A stretch of 33,332 nucleotides of DNA from an uncultured Clostridia bacterium (GTDB taxonomy: Bacteria; Bacillota; Clostridia; Christensenellales; CAG-138). The position numbers and the translations under genes are program-made. Below, piece after piece: positions 21,154 through 28,677 of the stretch. Under the pieces are notes generated by a model. It searched no databases. It was not told where the DNA came from and saw nothing but the letters and a program-made list of their open reading frames with translations. The stretch's first letter is position 1. Each line of letters starts with the position of its first letter. The stretch is taken from assembly GCA_947168565.1 (NCBI GenBank), contig CAMVMM010000023.1, positions 1-33,332 on the forward strand, read 5' to 3'.

Positions 21154-22095
21154 TCACGGACGGATAATGCCCGCCGCTCCCGCGATTATTTCGCATTCAA
21201 GCGGCGCTTTTTCAATCAGCTCGCCGTCGAGCTGCACCGTGTTTTCACCCTCAAGGCGCACTCTCACGCGCTTTGCACGGGTGTAGATTATCGGCTTTTT
21301 ATCGATATGCTTTCCCTTGATGAAGGTTGGCAAAAGCGTGATCATTTGAAACAGGTCGATGTATTTCGCAATGCACACGTCGAAAAGCCCGTCGTCCTGC
21401 TTCGCCTCGGGCGCAACCATCATGCCGCCGCCGAAGCGCCTGCCGTTGCATATATCTATCACAAGCGCGTCCAGCTCGGTTTCCTGAGCGCCGTCAAGCG
21501 AAATATGCGCGTGCAGCCTGCGCCTGTGAACTATCGCGTCCACTATGCCAAGCAGGTAGGGCAGCATGCCCTTGCGCCCCTTTTTATGCTTTTTGGTGCA
21601 CTCAAGCACGTCCACGTCAAAGCCCACGCCGCAAACGTTTGCAAATATCCTGCCGTTTGCCCTGCCCAGATCGGTCGGCTTCTTCTTTCCGAAAAGTATC
21701 AGCTCCGCCGCCTTTTTCGGCTCCTCCGGTATCAAAAGGGCGCTTGCAAGGTCGTTCCCCGTGCCAAAGGGCAGTATGCCCAGCGCGGCGTCCGTGCCGC
21801 AAAGCGCCGCGGCGATCTCGCGCACGGTGCCGTCCCCTCCTGCCGCTATCACGGTTTTATAGCCCGCCTTCAGCGCATCGGCGGCAAGCTCCTCTGCATG
21901 CCCAACGTGTTCGGTTATAAAAGTATCATAAAGCGCGCCGTTTTCGTCAAAAACGGCCTTCGCCGCCTCAAAAAGCAGTGGGCATTCGCCCGAGCCTGCG
22001 GTGGGGTTCAGTATCACGGCAAGCCGCGCGGTATTAGTTTGCGCATCCTTATCGGAAAAAACGCGGGATTCGTCCATTTGATCCATCATCTCCAT
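21154..22095 (-). CDS. Diacylglycerol kinase-like lipid kinase (DagK/YegS family)
   Basis: Phosphorylates a lipid alcohol such as diacylglycerol at the membrane surface, recycling it into phospholipid synthesis. The family motifs are present: VILNPTAGSG, the nucleotide-binding GGDGT with VIAAGGDGTVREIA, LGILPFGTGNDLA, and NVCGVGFDVDV. The C-terminal part has VQLDGELI, the usual end of the second domain. I place the start at 22095, or a few codons later (22089, 22086 or 22077); longer frames to 22293 reach past the predicted promoter at 22138-22167 and have no homologous sequence. No strong Shine-Dalgarno precedes these starts. This gene opens the DUF5711-cvpA-trmN6-rsmI series. Confidence 0.88.
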   Translation of the reverse strand: MEMMDQMDESRVFSDKDAQTNTARLAVILNPTAGSGECPLLFEAAKAVFDENGALYDTFITEHVGHAEELAADALKAGYKTVIAAGGDGTVREIAAALCGTDAALGILPFGTGNDLASALLIPEEPKKAAELILFGKKKPTDLGRANGRIFANVCGVGFDVDVLECTKKHKKGRKGMLPYLLGIVDAIVHRRRLHAHISLDGAQETELDALVIDICNGRRFGGGMMVAPEAKQDDGLFDVCIAKYIDLFQMITLLPTFIKGKHIDKKPIIYTRAKRVRVRLEGENTVQLDGELIEKAPLECEIIAGAAGIIRP

Positions 22096-22137
22096 GGAAT
22101 GCCTGTGGGAGCGCGAAATATGCACATACCCAATATT

Positions 22138-22167
22138 ATAATAGCGCATTTGCAGAGGTTTTGTCAA
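22138..22167 (-). promoter_or_regulatory. Promoter of the lipid kinase-rsmI series
   Basis: A perfect -35 TTGACA (22167-22162) with TATTAT (22143-22138) at 18 bases; an overlapping TATAAT lies three bases further. Transcription would start near 22131, which excludes the longest reading of the lipid kinase gene. Confidence 0.7.
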
Positions 22168-22253
22168 GCCAATACTTATCCCCGCCGCCGGTATGTGAGC
22201 AATAGGGGCAAGGGGATCGATAAAAAGAATGGAGAAAGGGCGGTGTAATCGGT

Positions 22254-22294
22254 AAAAAAGGAAATGCGCCCCCGTTTGCCGGAAGCGGCGCATT
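22254..22294 (-). terminator. Intrinsic terminator after the DUF695/RraB-like gene
   Basis: On the minus strand AATGCGCC (22294-22287) pairs with GGCGCATT (22270-22263) and is followed by TCC and a run of six T. It begins 27 bases past the stop codon and insulates the lipid kinase promoter. Confidence 0.75.
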
Positions 22295-22321
22295 CCGCAA
22301 AGCTATTCTGCCGACAACCTA

Positions 22322-23239
22322 TCATGCCCTTCGCGGCACTATCGGGCAATCCCAGTAGAGCAGCCTTCCGCCGTATTCCTCCGCAAGGCGCTGCGCGTGA
22401 ACGGTCAGCGCGTCCACGTCCCATTTTTTCATGGCGCAGATGCGGTGGACCACCACGCCGCAGGGCAGCTCGCCGTCCGCCACGTCCTTATATTCGCCGG
22501 TGGCAAAGCCCTCGTCCAGCGCGGCGGAGGCAAAGGCGGCGCAATCCGCCTCGGTGGGGAAGGCAAGCAGCAGATTCAGCCTGCGCGGCGTGTCCGAATC
22601 GCCGTTTTTGTATAGCTCCGCTATAATTTCGCCGTTGCGCACGGTCAGCAGCTTCGCCTCGTCCGGATACAGCAGCTCGTAATAGCTTTCATGCTCCGGC
22701 TCGGTGCGGCTCGTAAGCTCAAGCACTATGCCGCCCGCGTTATTCATATCGGCGGCAAGCGCCTTCAGCCTGAGCAGCTCCGCGTCCGAGGGCAGGTAGA
22801 TATAGTATTTCAGCGAATCGGCGGCTTCAATATAGCCCGCGATCTCAAGGCGATCCAGCGCCTTTTTGCATTTTTTCAAAAGCGCAAGCGCCCATTTCAG
22901 CACGGCGGGGGAGCTGAGCCCGCCGCCTTCGCCCGCTTCGCCGCTTTCGCCGTTTTCGCGCTTTTCGGCCTTTTCGTCACCCTCGCCGTTTTCGCTCTTT
23001 ACGCCGTTTTCGCGCTTTTCGCGCTTTCCGCTCCCTTGCGGCTCACAGAAGGTCAGCTCGGCAAGCAGGGGCAGCTCCCCCTCGCCTGCGCGGGAGGAAA
23101 AATGCAGGTCAACGCCGTATTCCGCCGGTCTGCCCTCTATGCGCCAATCGTACTCAAGCAGCCTGCCCGCTATCGCGTCCCCCGGCGCGGCGGAGGAGAA
23201 CAGCGAAAATATTCCTTTATTTGCTCTATTTTTTGCCAT
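22322..23239 (-). CDS. DUF695/RraB-like two-domain protein with a charged low-complexity insert
   Basis: The C-terminal part (about 205-305) resembles RraB-type domains: a strand-helix unit LLLAFPTEADCAAFASAAL, then GFATGEYKDV and the closing helix LAEEYGGRLLYWDCPIV. The region before it fits a DUF695-like domain (WRIEGRPAEYGVDL at 33-46 and YYIYLPSDAELL). RraB inhibits RNase E in E. coli; Firmicutes homologues with DUF695 are uncharacterised. Residues about 69-107 are a Lys/Glu/Asn/Gly-rich repeat (EKRENG and ENGEG units) inserted within the first domain. I place the start at 23239, where AAAGGA lies eight bases upstream; the longer frame begins with TTG inside a repeat array. Soluble, no membrane segment. 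Domain assignment is by eye. Confidence 0.6.
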   Translation of the reverse strand: MAKNRANKGIFSLFSSAAPGDAIAGRLLEYDWRIEGRPAEYGVDLHFSSRAGEGELPLLAELTFCEPQGSGKREKRENGVKSENGEGDEKAEKRENGESGEAGEGGGLSSPAVLKWALALLKKCKKALDRLEIAGYIEAADSLKYYIYLPSDAELLRLKALAADMNNAGGIVLELTSRTEPEHESYYELLYPDEAKLLTVRNGEIIAELYKNGDSDTPRRLNLLLAFPTEADCAAFASAALDEGFATGEYKDVADGELPCGVVVHRICAMKKWDVDALTVHAQRLAEEYGGRLLYWDCPIVPRRA

Positions 23240-23282
23240 AGCCATCATCCTTTCGGCGCGTTTCGCCCATGGTTTGTTCAAT

Positions 23283-23362
23283 TATGCAAGCGCTCAACCA
23301 TGCAAGCGCCCGGTCATGCAAGCTCCCGATCATGCAAGCGCCCGGTCATGCAAGCGTTTGAT
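23283..23362. repeat. Five tandem 16-bp repeats between alaS and the DUF695/RraB-like gene
   Basis: Five head-to-tail units of exactly 16 bases, close to CATGCAAGCGCCCGGT, fill 23283-23362. Units 2 and 4 are identical; units 1, 3 and 5 differ at the last six bases or at one internal base, while TGCAAGC is constant. The array lies just after the alaS hairpin and just before the downstream gene, in its putative leader. Confidence 0.85.
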
Positions 23363-23369
23363 TATTCAA

Positions 23370-23397
23370 CGGGCGCTCCGGTTGATCGAAGCGCCCG
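23370..23397 (-). terminator. Hairpin after alaS, possible terminator
   Basis: CGGGCGCT and AGCGCCCG form a perfect 8-bp stem with a 12-base loop, starting 12 bases after the alaS stop. On the minus strand only TTGAATAAT follows, so termination would be partial; some reading through to the next gene is possible. Confidence 0.4.
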
Positions 23398-23408
23398 AAA
23401 AGGGTTTA

Positions 23409-25202
23409 TTATGCTTTCGGAATAAGCACGGCCTTTATCCTGCGCACGCCCGCGCTGGAGGCCTCCTCCTTCTTTATTTTAAAGGTGCCAAGCTCGCCCG
23501 TGTTGCCCGCGTGCGGACCGCCGCAGATCTCGCAGCTGTATTCGCCCATGGTGTAAACCTTCACGCGCTCGCCGTATTTGTCGCCAAACAGACCTATCGC
23601 GCCCCTCTCGCGCGCCTCGGGCACGGTCATCTCCTCGCAGGTGATGTCCACCCCCGCCTGTATCGCCTCGTTCACAAGCCTTTCCACCTCCGCAAGCTCC
23701 TCGGGAGTGACCTTGCGCGGGAAGGAAAAATCGAATCTCAGCCTCTCGGTGGTGATGTTTGAGCCCTTCTGGGCAACCTCGTCGCCCAGCACCTTGCGAA
23801 GCGCCGCCTGCATAAGATGCGTTGCGGAGTGCAGCTTCGCCGTTTCCTCGCTTGCGTCCGCAAGGCCGCCCTTGAATTTCTGCTCCGAGCCCGCCTTTGA
23901 TTTCTGCTGATGCTCCGCAAATTTTTCGTGGAAGCCCGCCGTGTCCACCGTCAGCCCGTTTTCACGCGCCATCTCCTCGGTAAACTCTATCGGGAAGCCG
24001 AAGGTGTCGAAAAGGCGGAAGGCGTTCGTGCCGTCGATCACGCCGTTTTCAAATTTACCTTTGATGCGTTCAAATTCGCGCATACCCTTCGTAAGCGTGC
24101 GCTGAAACTTCATCTCTTCCTTATCGAGCTCCGCCTTTATATGCTCCGATTTTTCGCTAAGCTCGGGATACACCTCGCCGTAGTCCGCTATCACGGCTTC
24201 GGCCACCTTGGAAAGCGCGTTTTCGCCCATCTCAAGCTGCATTGCGTAGCGCAGGGCGCGGCGGATGAGCCTTCTTAAAATATAGCCCTGATCCACGTTG
24301 CTCGGCGTTACCCCGCGCGGGTCGCCCAGCATGAAGGTGGCGGTGCGGATATGATCCGCAATTATGCGGAAGGCCTTGGTATTCTCCGCGCTGTCCGCGT
24401 ATTTTTTGCCGGAAAGCTCGGCTATCTTCGCCAGAATATTTGTGAAGGCGTCCGTATCGTAAACGCTCTCGGCGCCCTGCAGCGTGGCCACGGTGCGCTC
24501 AAGCCCCATGCCCGTGTCCACGTTTTTCTTGGCAAGCTGGCTCATCTTTCCGTCCGGCGATTTATAATACTGCATGAACACGTTGTTCCATATCTCAAGA
24601 TATTTGCCGCAGGAGCAGGAGGGGTCGCAGTGCTCGGAGCAGGGCTCTTTTCCGGTATCGAAGAATATCTCGGTATCGGGGCCGCAGGGGCCGCTCGTGC
24701 CGGGTATCCACCAGTTGTGCTTCGCGTTCAGATAGAAGATATGCGAGGGGTCCACGCCCATATCCACCCAGCGGTCATGGGAGAATTCGTCCTTCGGCGC
24801 GTTCTCATCGCCCTCAAAGCAGGTGAAATACAGCCTGTGCTTATCTATGCCAAGCCATTTTTCATCGGTCAGAAATTCCCAGCTCCAGGCGATGGATTCG
24901 CTCTTGAAATAATCGCCAAGCGACCAGTTGCCCAGCATCTCGAAAAAGGTGAGATGGCTTGCGTCGCCCACCTCGTCTATATCGCCGGTGCGCACGCATT
25001 TCTGCACGTCGCAAAGCCGGTTTCCCGCGGGGTGCTCGCTGCCCATCAGATAGGGCATCAGCGGGTGCATTCCGGCGGTGGTGAAAAGCACCGATGGGTC
25101 GTTTTCCGGAATGAGCGAGGCGGAGGGGATCACGGCGTGGCCGCGCTCGGAGAAGAACTGAAGAAAGAGCCTGCGAAGCTCGTGTGTGTTGAGTTTTTTC
25201 AT
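23409..25202 (-). CDS. alaS: Alanyl-tRNA synthetase, short form lacking the C-terminal domain
   Basis: Charges tRNA-Ala and clears mischarged Ser/Gly-tRNA-Ala. The 597-residue protein holds the class II catalytic core (TTAGMHPLMPYL at 41-52, HLTFFEMLGNWS at 83-94, GMGLERT at 231-237), the tRNA-recognition region, and the editing domain with HSATH (458-462) and C560/H564 in CGGPHAG. Standard bacterial AlaRS has about 875 residues; the DHHA1/C-Ala domain after the editing domain is absent, and the frame ends naturally rather than by frameshift. A cysteine-rich insert (Cys188, 192, 196, 198) before YLEIWNNVFMQYY may bind metal. I recall similar short forms in Clostridia. AGAGGT precedes the ATG. 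Confidence 0.95.
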   Translation of the reverse strand: MKKLNTHELRRLFLQFFSERGHAVIPSASLIPENDPSVLFTTAGMHPLMPYLMGSEHPAGNRLCDVQKCVRTGDIDEVGDASHLTFFEMLGNWSLGDYFKSESIAWSWEFLTDEKWLGIDKHRLYFTCFEGDENAPKDEFSHDRWVDMGVDPSHIFYLNAKHNWWIPGTSGPCGPDTEIFFDTGKEPCSEHCDPSCSCGKYLEIWNNVFMQYYKSPDGKMSQLAKKNVDTGMGLERTVATLQGAESVYDTDAFTNILAKIAELSGKKYADSAENTKAFRIIADHIRTATFMLGDPRGVTPSNVDQGYILRRLIRRALRYAMQLEMGENALSKVAEAVIADYGEVYPELSEKSEHIKAELDKEEMKFQRTLTKGMREFERIKGKFENGVIDGTNAFRLFDTFGFPIEFTEEMARENGLTVDTAGFHEKFAEHQQKSKAGSEQKFKGGLADASEETAKLHSATHLMQAALRKVLGDEVAQKGSNITTERLRFDFSFPRKVTPEELAEVERLVNEAIQAGVDITCEEMTVPEARERGAIGLFGDKYGERVKVYTMGEYSCEICGGPHAGNTGELGTFKIKKEEASSAGVRRIKAVLIPKA

Positions 25203-25283
25203 CGTTTTACCTCTTGAAAGTTTGGCTTTTCGGTTTTCCGTGCCGGTTTAACAGTATCGGCGCAACCTACTTTCCTATTTTAT

Positions 25284-25312
25284 ATTATAGTGAACCGCGC
25301 GAGAGTTGTCAA
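25284..25312 (-). promoter_or_regulatory. Consensus sigma-A promoter of alaS
   Basis: TTGACA (25312-25307), 17 bases, TATAAT (25289-25284): a perfect match in boxes and spacing, fitting high constitutive expression. The leader to the ATG is about 75 bases, too short for a T-box. From 25313 to 25474 I see AT-rich DNA without a gene. Confidence 0.85.
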
Positions 25313-25474
25313 GGCTTGAGGGAGGGAAGGCACGGAAATCGGTTTTCGCCGAACATTCGTTTACTTGCCGATTGTTTTTTGTGTGATCCGTAAGATATTT
25401 AATGCAATAGCATACCGCTTCAAGAGATCATGTGTAACTCACTGTGTATATTCAATGTTCAGCGCAGCATCAAA

Positions 25475-25507
25475 ATAAGCCCCGCGCCGTTTGAACGCAG
25501 GGCTTAT
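25475..25507 (-). terminator. Hairpin after the lipoprotein gene
   Basis: ATAAGCCC and GGGCTTAT form a perfect 8-bp stem with a 17-base loop; on the minus strand TTTTGATG follows. It is about 165 bases beyond the lipoprotein stop codon. The gap 25508-25673 holds no gene I can support. Confidence 0.45.
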
Positions 25508-25673
25508 GCAAACCGAATTTTTCAGGCATTAGGCAATACACGAACATTACAAAGCCTGCAGTAATTGGAAGTATTAGGAATGCACTGGGCTAAATAATCT
25601 TTGGAGCCGCCAAAGCAGGAGGTGCATCTCTTCGTATGACATTGTATGCCATTGAATCATCATGTTTCCCGCC

Positions 25674-26378
25674 TCAGAGCCTGTGCTTTATTGCGGAAAT
25701 AAACTCGTCAAGCGAATAAAACCTTCCTTCATTCCTGTTCAGCTTTTCCCAAATATTGTCGGAAAGCTTCAGCTCATCGAAAACCTTTTTTATCAACAGG
25801 CGGTCGCTTTCAAGATTGCGTACCGAGGGCGGCACGATGTAAGCAGCGGCACGGTGCTGCGGCACCGCGTACCTTTCGCCCGATTCAAGCGTTACGATAT
25901 CAAAAACGGTAATGTATGCGCCTGCGGTAACATAGGCGTCATCGGGCAAGGTGTATCTCGCATCGGGAAAATTCCGGCATTTGGTAAGGAACAGAAGCAG
26001 CTCGTTCCCGGCAGTAAATAATGGGTGCCCTTCGAAGGTGAACTCGCTTGTTCCCCCCTGAAGCAGGGTTATCTTCTTAGGAAGCTCGCCCTTTATAACC
26101 TCGGTCACCTCGGCTTCAAACATCGTGGTTATGGTGTCGCCGGTATCGCCGAGCCAGTCGCCTATGCGGACGCAGGCGATCGCATCGGAGCCTTCGATCA
26201 GCTCGCTCGGCGAGCCGATGGGACCGCCGACGCTTCCGCTTGCCGGATTTTCGGACATACGGATGGGCGGCAGCACCGGTTCTTTTTCTTCTACCGCGCA
26301 GGCGGAGAGCAGCAGACCTGCGGCTATGCTCAGAATGAGCGCGCAAGCGGGGATGAGTTTGATAGTTCTTTTTTTCAT
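25674..26378 (-). CDS. Putative secreted lipoprotein of unknown function
   Basis: The 234-residue protein starts with a basic head and hydrophobic stretch ending in the lipobox LSAC, so Cys27 should be lipidated and the protein held on the outer face of the membrane. The mature part begins with a flexible acidic/proline-rich linker and then strands including SDAIACVRIGDW and FEAEVTEVIKGELPKKITLL, a pattern I associate with a family of small OB- or beta-barrel-like clostridial lipoproteins with an EVTEVIKG core. No enzyme motif is visible. I chose the ATG at 26378 because GAGGT lies six bases upstream and a normal signal peptide follows. It is a single-gene unit with its own promoter. Confidence 0.75.
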   Translation of the reverse strand: MKKRTIKLIPACALILSIAAGLLLSACAVEEKEPVLPPIRMSENPASGSVGGPIGSPSELIEGSDAIACVRIGDWLGDTGDTITTMFEAEVTEVIKGELPKKITLLQGGTSEFTFEGHPLFTAGNELLLFLTKCRNFPDARYTLPDDAYVTAGAYITVFDIVTLESGERYAVPQHRAAAYIVPPSVRNLESDRLLIKKVFDELKLSDNIWEKLNRNEGRFYSLDEFISAIKHRL

Positions 26379-26431
26379 AAGTGAACCTCGCTTGTGATTA
26401 TTCACCGCAGCGAAATGAAGCGGTATACTTA

Positions 26432-26460
26432 ATTATATCATCATATATTATAATTATCAA
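26432..26460 (-). promoter_or_regulatory. Sigma-A-type promoter of the lipoprotein gene
   Basis: TTGATA (26460-26455), 17 bases, TATAAT (26437-26432) in a very AT-rich stretch on the minus strand; transcription would begin near 26425. Confidence 0.75.
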
Positions 26461-26629
26461 TATGTTTTACGAAGAAATTCTGCCCCATTATCGTAATGAA
26501 TTGAAGAAAATTTGATGTTTTTTCCAAGGAACTCTTTACACAGGTTACTATCGCCGTGCGGTTTCCGCAAGTTGGGCAAAAAAGCCTTACTGCAAGCGGT
26601 TTTTTTGTTTTGCACAGCAAAAACCGCAA
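26441..26629 (-). pseudogene. Possible decayed remnant of a zinc-ribbon (Cys-rich KTR type) gene
   Basis: A 62-codon minus-strand frame contains LFCPTCGNRT, which resembles the first half of small cysteine-rich KTR-type zinc-ribbon proteins common near mobile DNA in Clostridia. The expected second Cys-x2-Cys pair is missing and the following residues do not match. The frame also runs into the lipoprotein promoter. I treat it as a weak remnant or chance likeness. The rest of 26461-26672 shows only an A/T-rich hairpin (26596-26627). Confidence 0.15.
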
Positions 26630-26672
26630 GCTTGTATTTAAATTGCTTTTTCTCCGTCAAAAGCTGCTCCCC

Positions 26673-26707
26673 AAAAACCCGCGGGCAGGGAAAGCTCCCC
26701 GCCCGCG
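26673..26707 (-). terminator. Intrinsic terminator of the ABC exporter operon
   Basis: On the minus strand CGCGGGC (26707-26701) pairs with GCCCGCG (26686-26680), with an inner GGGA/TCCC pairing, and is followed by GG and five T. It lies about 60 bases after the stop codon of the second ABC gene. Confidence 0.75.
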
Positions 26708-26767
26708 CATCGTTTTTGCGTATTCGTCCGGTTTTCGCAGCCCCCGCAAAGAAGCTGCGCAAGCCCT

Positions 26768-28663
26768 TTACGCCTCGCTGCCCTTTGCGAGCCTCTCCTT
26801 TTCGTACTGGAGGGTGTAAAGGTCGAAATACCTGCCCTTTTTCTCAAGCAGCTCGTGGTGGTTGCCCTGCTCCACTATCTCGCCCTTGGAAAGCACTATG
26901 ATATTATCCGCGTGCTGAATGGTGGAAAGCCTGTGCGCCACTATCAGCATTGTGCCGATATTCATCAGCTTTTCAAGCGAATCCTGAATAAGCACCTCGG
27001 TTTCGGTGTCTATATTCGCGGTCGCCTCGTCCAGTATCATCACGGAGGGCTTGTGGATTATGGTGCGGGCAAAGCTCAAAAGCTGCCGCTGACCCGCGGA
27101 GAAGTTGTTGCCGCGCTCGCGCACCACCTCGTCCAGCCCGTTTTCCAGGCGGCTTATGAAATGATCCGCGTTCACGTAGCGGCAGGCCCTGCTTACCTCC
27201 TCGTCGCTCACGCCCTCAAGATCAAGCAGGATATTGCTTTTAATCGTGCCGGAGAAAAGGAACACGTCCTGAAGCATCTGCCCGAAATGCTTCCTGAGCG
27301 AACTCATCTTGATTTTGCGGATGTCTATTCCGTCGATAAGTATCTCGCCCTTTTGGAATTCATAGTTGCGGCAGATCAGCGAAAGTATCGTGGTTTTGCC
27401 GCTGCCCGTTGCGCCAACGAACGCCACGGTGTCGTTCGGCTTAACGTGGAAGGAAACGCCCTTCAGCACCCATTCGTCGGGAACGTAGCTGAACCACACG
27501 TCGCGGAACTCGATCTCGCCCTTGACCTCGTCAAGCTCTATCGCGTCCGGCGCGTCCACAAGCGCGGGCTCGATGTCCATTATGGTAAACACCTTCTCGG
27601 CCGACGCAAACGCGCTTTGCAGCCAGTTGAACTGCTCCGCAAGGTTCTGTATCGGGTTATAGAATTTATTTATGAACATATAGAAGCTGACTATCGTTTC
27701 GCCCTCGTGCCCGGGGGTCAAAAACGGCGCGCCGTCCAGATAGCCCTTGCCGCCGATGTAGAAAAGGCAGAGCACGGAGCTGATATACAGCATGTATACC
27801 AGCGGGCGGAAGATGCCGAAAACGAGGATCTGCTCGTTCTTCGCCTTGCCGAGCCCGCGGCTCTTTGCTTCAAAATCGCGCAGCTTCTCGCCCTCGCGGT
27901 TAAAGATCTGGGTTATCTTGATGCCGGAAAGGTTTTCGGAAAGATAGGTGTTTATATCGGTCGTTCTGTCCTTGACCCTTCTGTATGCCCTTCTTGCGAA
28001 TTTGCGGAATATCACCGAAAACAGCACTATGAACGGCACGAAGCACAGCACCATCAGCGTCAGCGTTGAGTTTAACACGAACATCGCCACCAGCACGCCC
28101 ACAATGATGAACATATTTTTCACAAGGTTCACAAGCAGCGCCGTGAACATAAGCGAAATGGCGTTCGTGTCGTTCGTGGTTCTGGTCACAAGCTTGCCCA
28201 CGGGGATGGCGTTCATCTGCTCATGCGAAAGGCTCTCTATATGGGTGAAAAGATCCTCGCGCATTTTGGAGATTATCTTCTGGCCCACCCTTTGCAGTAT
28301 GACCGCCTGCGAATAGGTGCATATCATGGAAACCACGAGTATGCTTGCGTAGATGGCAACCAGCCTGAAAAGCTCCGGCAGCTCAAAATCCACCTTCACA
28401 AGCCGCGTCACCCTGCCCACGATGATGGGGGAGAGTATGTCGTAGGCTATGCCGAAAAGCACTATGAAGCCAACCAGAATGAAGCTGCCCGCGTAGGGCT
28501 TTGCGTACCGCAGCAGGCGCTTTATAATCTCGCCGTCCTTCATGTGGCGGTCGAAGCCGATCGCCTGCTTCTTATCCTTCATGGTGGCAAACGCCACTAT
28601 GAGCACCGTGGATATAATGCCGATTATCGCGCCAACGAGCAAAAGAGGATAGTATTCGTGCAT
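26768..28663 (-). CDS. ABC exporter subunit with canonical ATP site (BmrD/TM288-like half)
   Basis: Half-transporter with a six-helix membrane domain (about 1-330) fused to an ATPase domain, forming an inner-membrane multidrug- or lipid-type exporter with the adjacent gene. In the 631-residue form, Walker A GATGSGKTT is at 417-425, the signature FSAGQRQ at 521-527, Walker B VMILDE at 541-546 with the catalytic Glu546, and the H-loop near 577. This subunit thus supplies the full catalytic residues. I prefer the ATG at 28663, with GGGGGTG six bases upstream, over a GTG nine bases earlier that would sit inside the ribosome binding site. It follows the partner gene by a few bases. The substrate is unknown. 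Confidence 0.92.
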   Translation of the reverse strand: MHEYYPLLLVGAIIGIISTVLIVAFATMKDKKQAIGFDRHMKDGEIIKRLLRYAKPYAGSFILVGFIVLFGIAYDILSPIIVGRVTRLVKVDFELPELFRLVAIYASILVVSMICTYSQAVILQRVGQKIISKMREDLFTHIESLSHEQMNAIPVGKLVTRTTNDTNAISLMFTALLVNLVKNMFIIVGVLVAMFVLNSTLTLMVLCFVPFIVLFSVIFRKFARRAYRRVKDRTTDINTYLSENLSGIKITQIFNREGEKLRDFEAKSRGLGKAKNEQILVFGIFRPLVYMLYISSVLCLFYIGGKGYLDGAPFLTPGHEGETIVSFYMFINKFYNPIQNLAEQFNWLQSAFASAEKVFTIMDIEPALVDAPDAIELDEVKGEIEFRDVWFSYVPDEWVLKGVSFHVKPNDTVAFVGATGSGKTTILSLICRNYEFQKGEILIDGIDIRKIKMSSLRKHFGQMLQDVFLFSGTIKSNILLDLEGVSDEEVSRACRYVNADHFISRLENGLDEVVRERGNNFSAGQRQLLSFARTIIHKPSVMILDEATANIDTETEVLIQDSLEKLMNIGTMLIVAHRLSTIQHADNIIVLSKGEIVEQGNHHELLEKKGRYFDLYTLQYEKERLAKGSEA

Positions 28664-28677
28664 ATTCTTCACCCCCC

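Noticed and set aside
23283-23362. CRISPR array
   Set aside because: The 16-bp units are directly adjacent with no unique spacers of constant length and there are no cas genes in the window.
25203-25312. T-box or other aminoacylation-responsive leader for alaS
   Set aside because: The leader between the perfect promoter and the start codon is only about 75 bases and has no T-box-like core or terminator.
25636-25719. 27-codon plus-strand frame after AGGAGGTG
   Set aside because: The ribosome-binding spacing is long, the frame runs antisense into the lipoprotein gene, and no promoter or family likeness was found.
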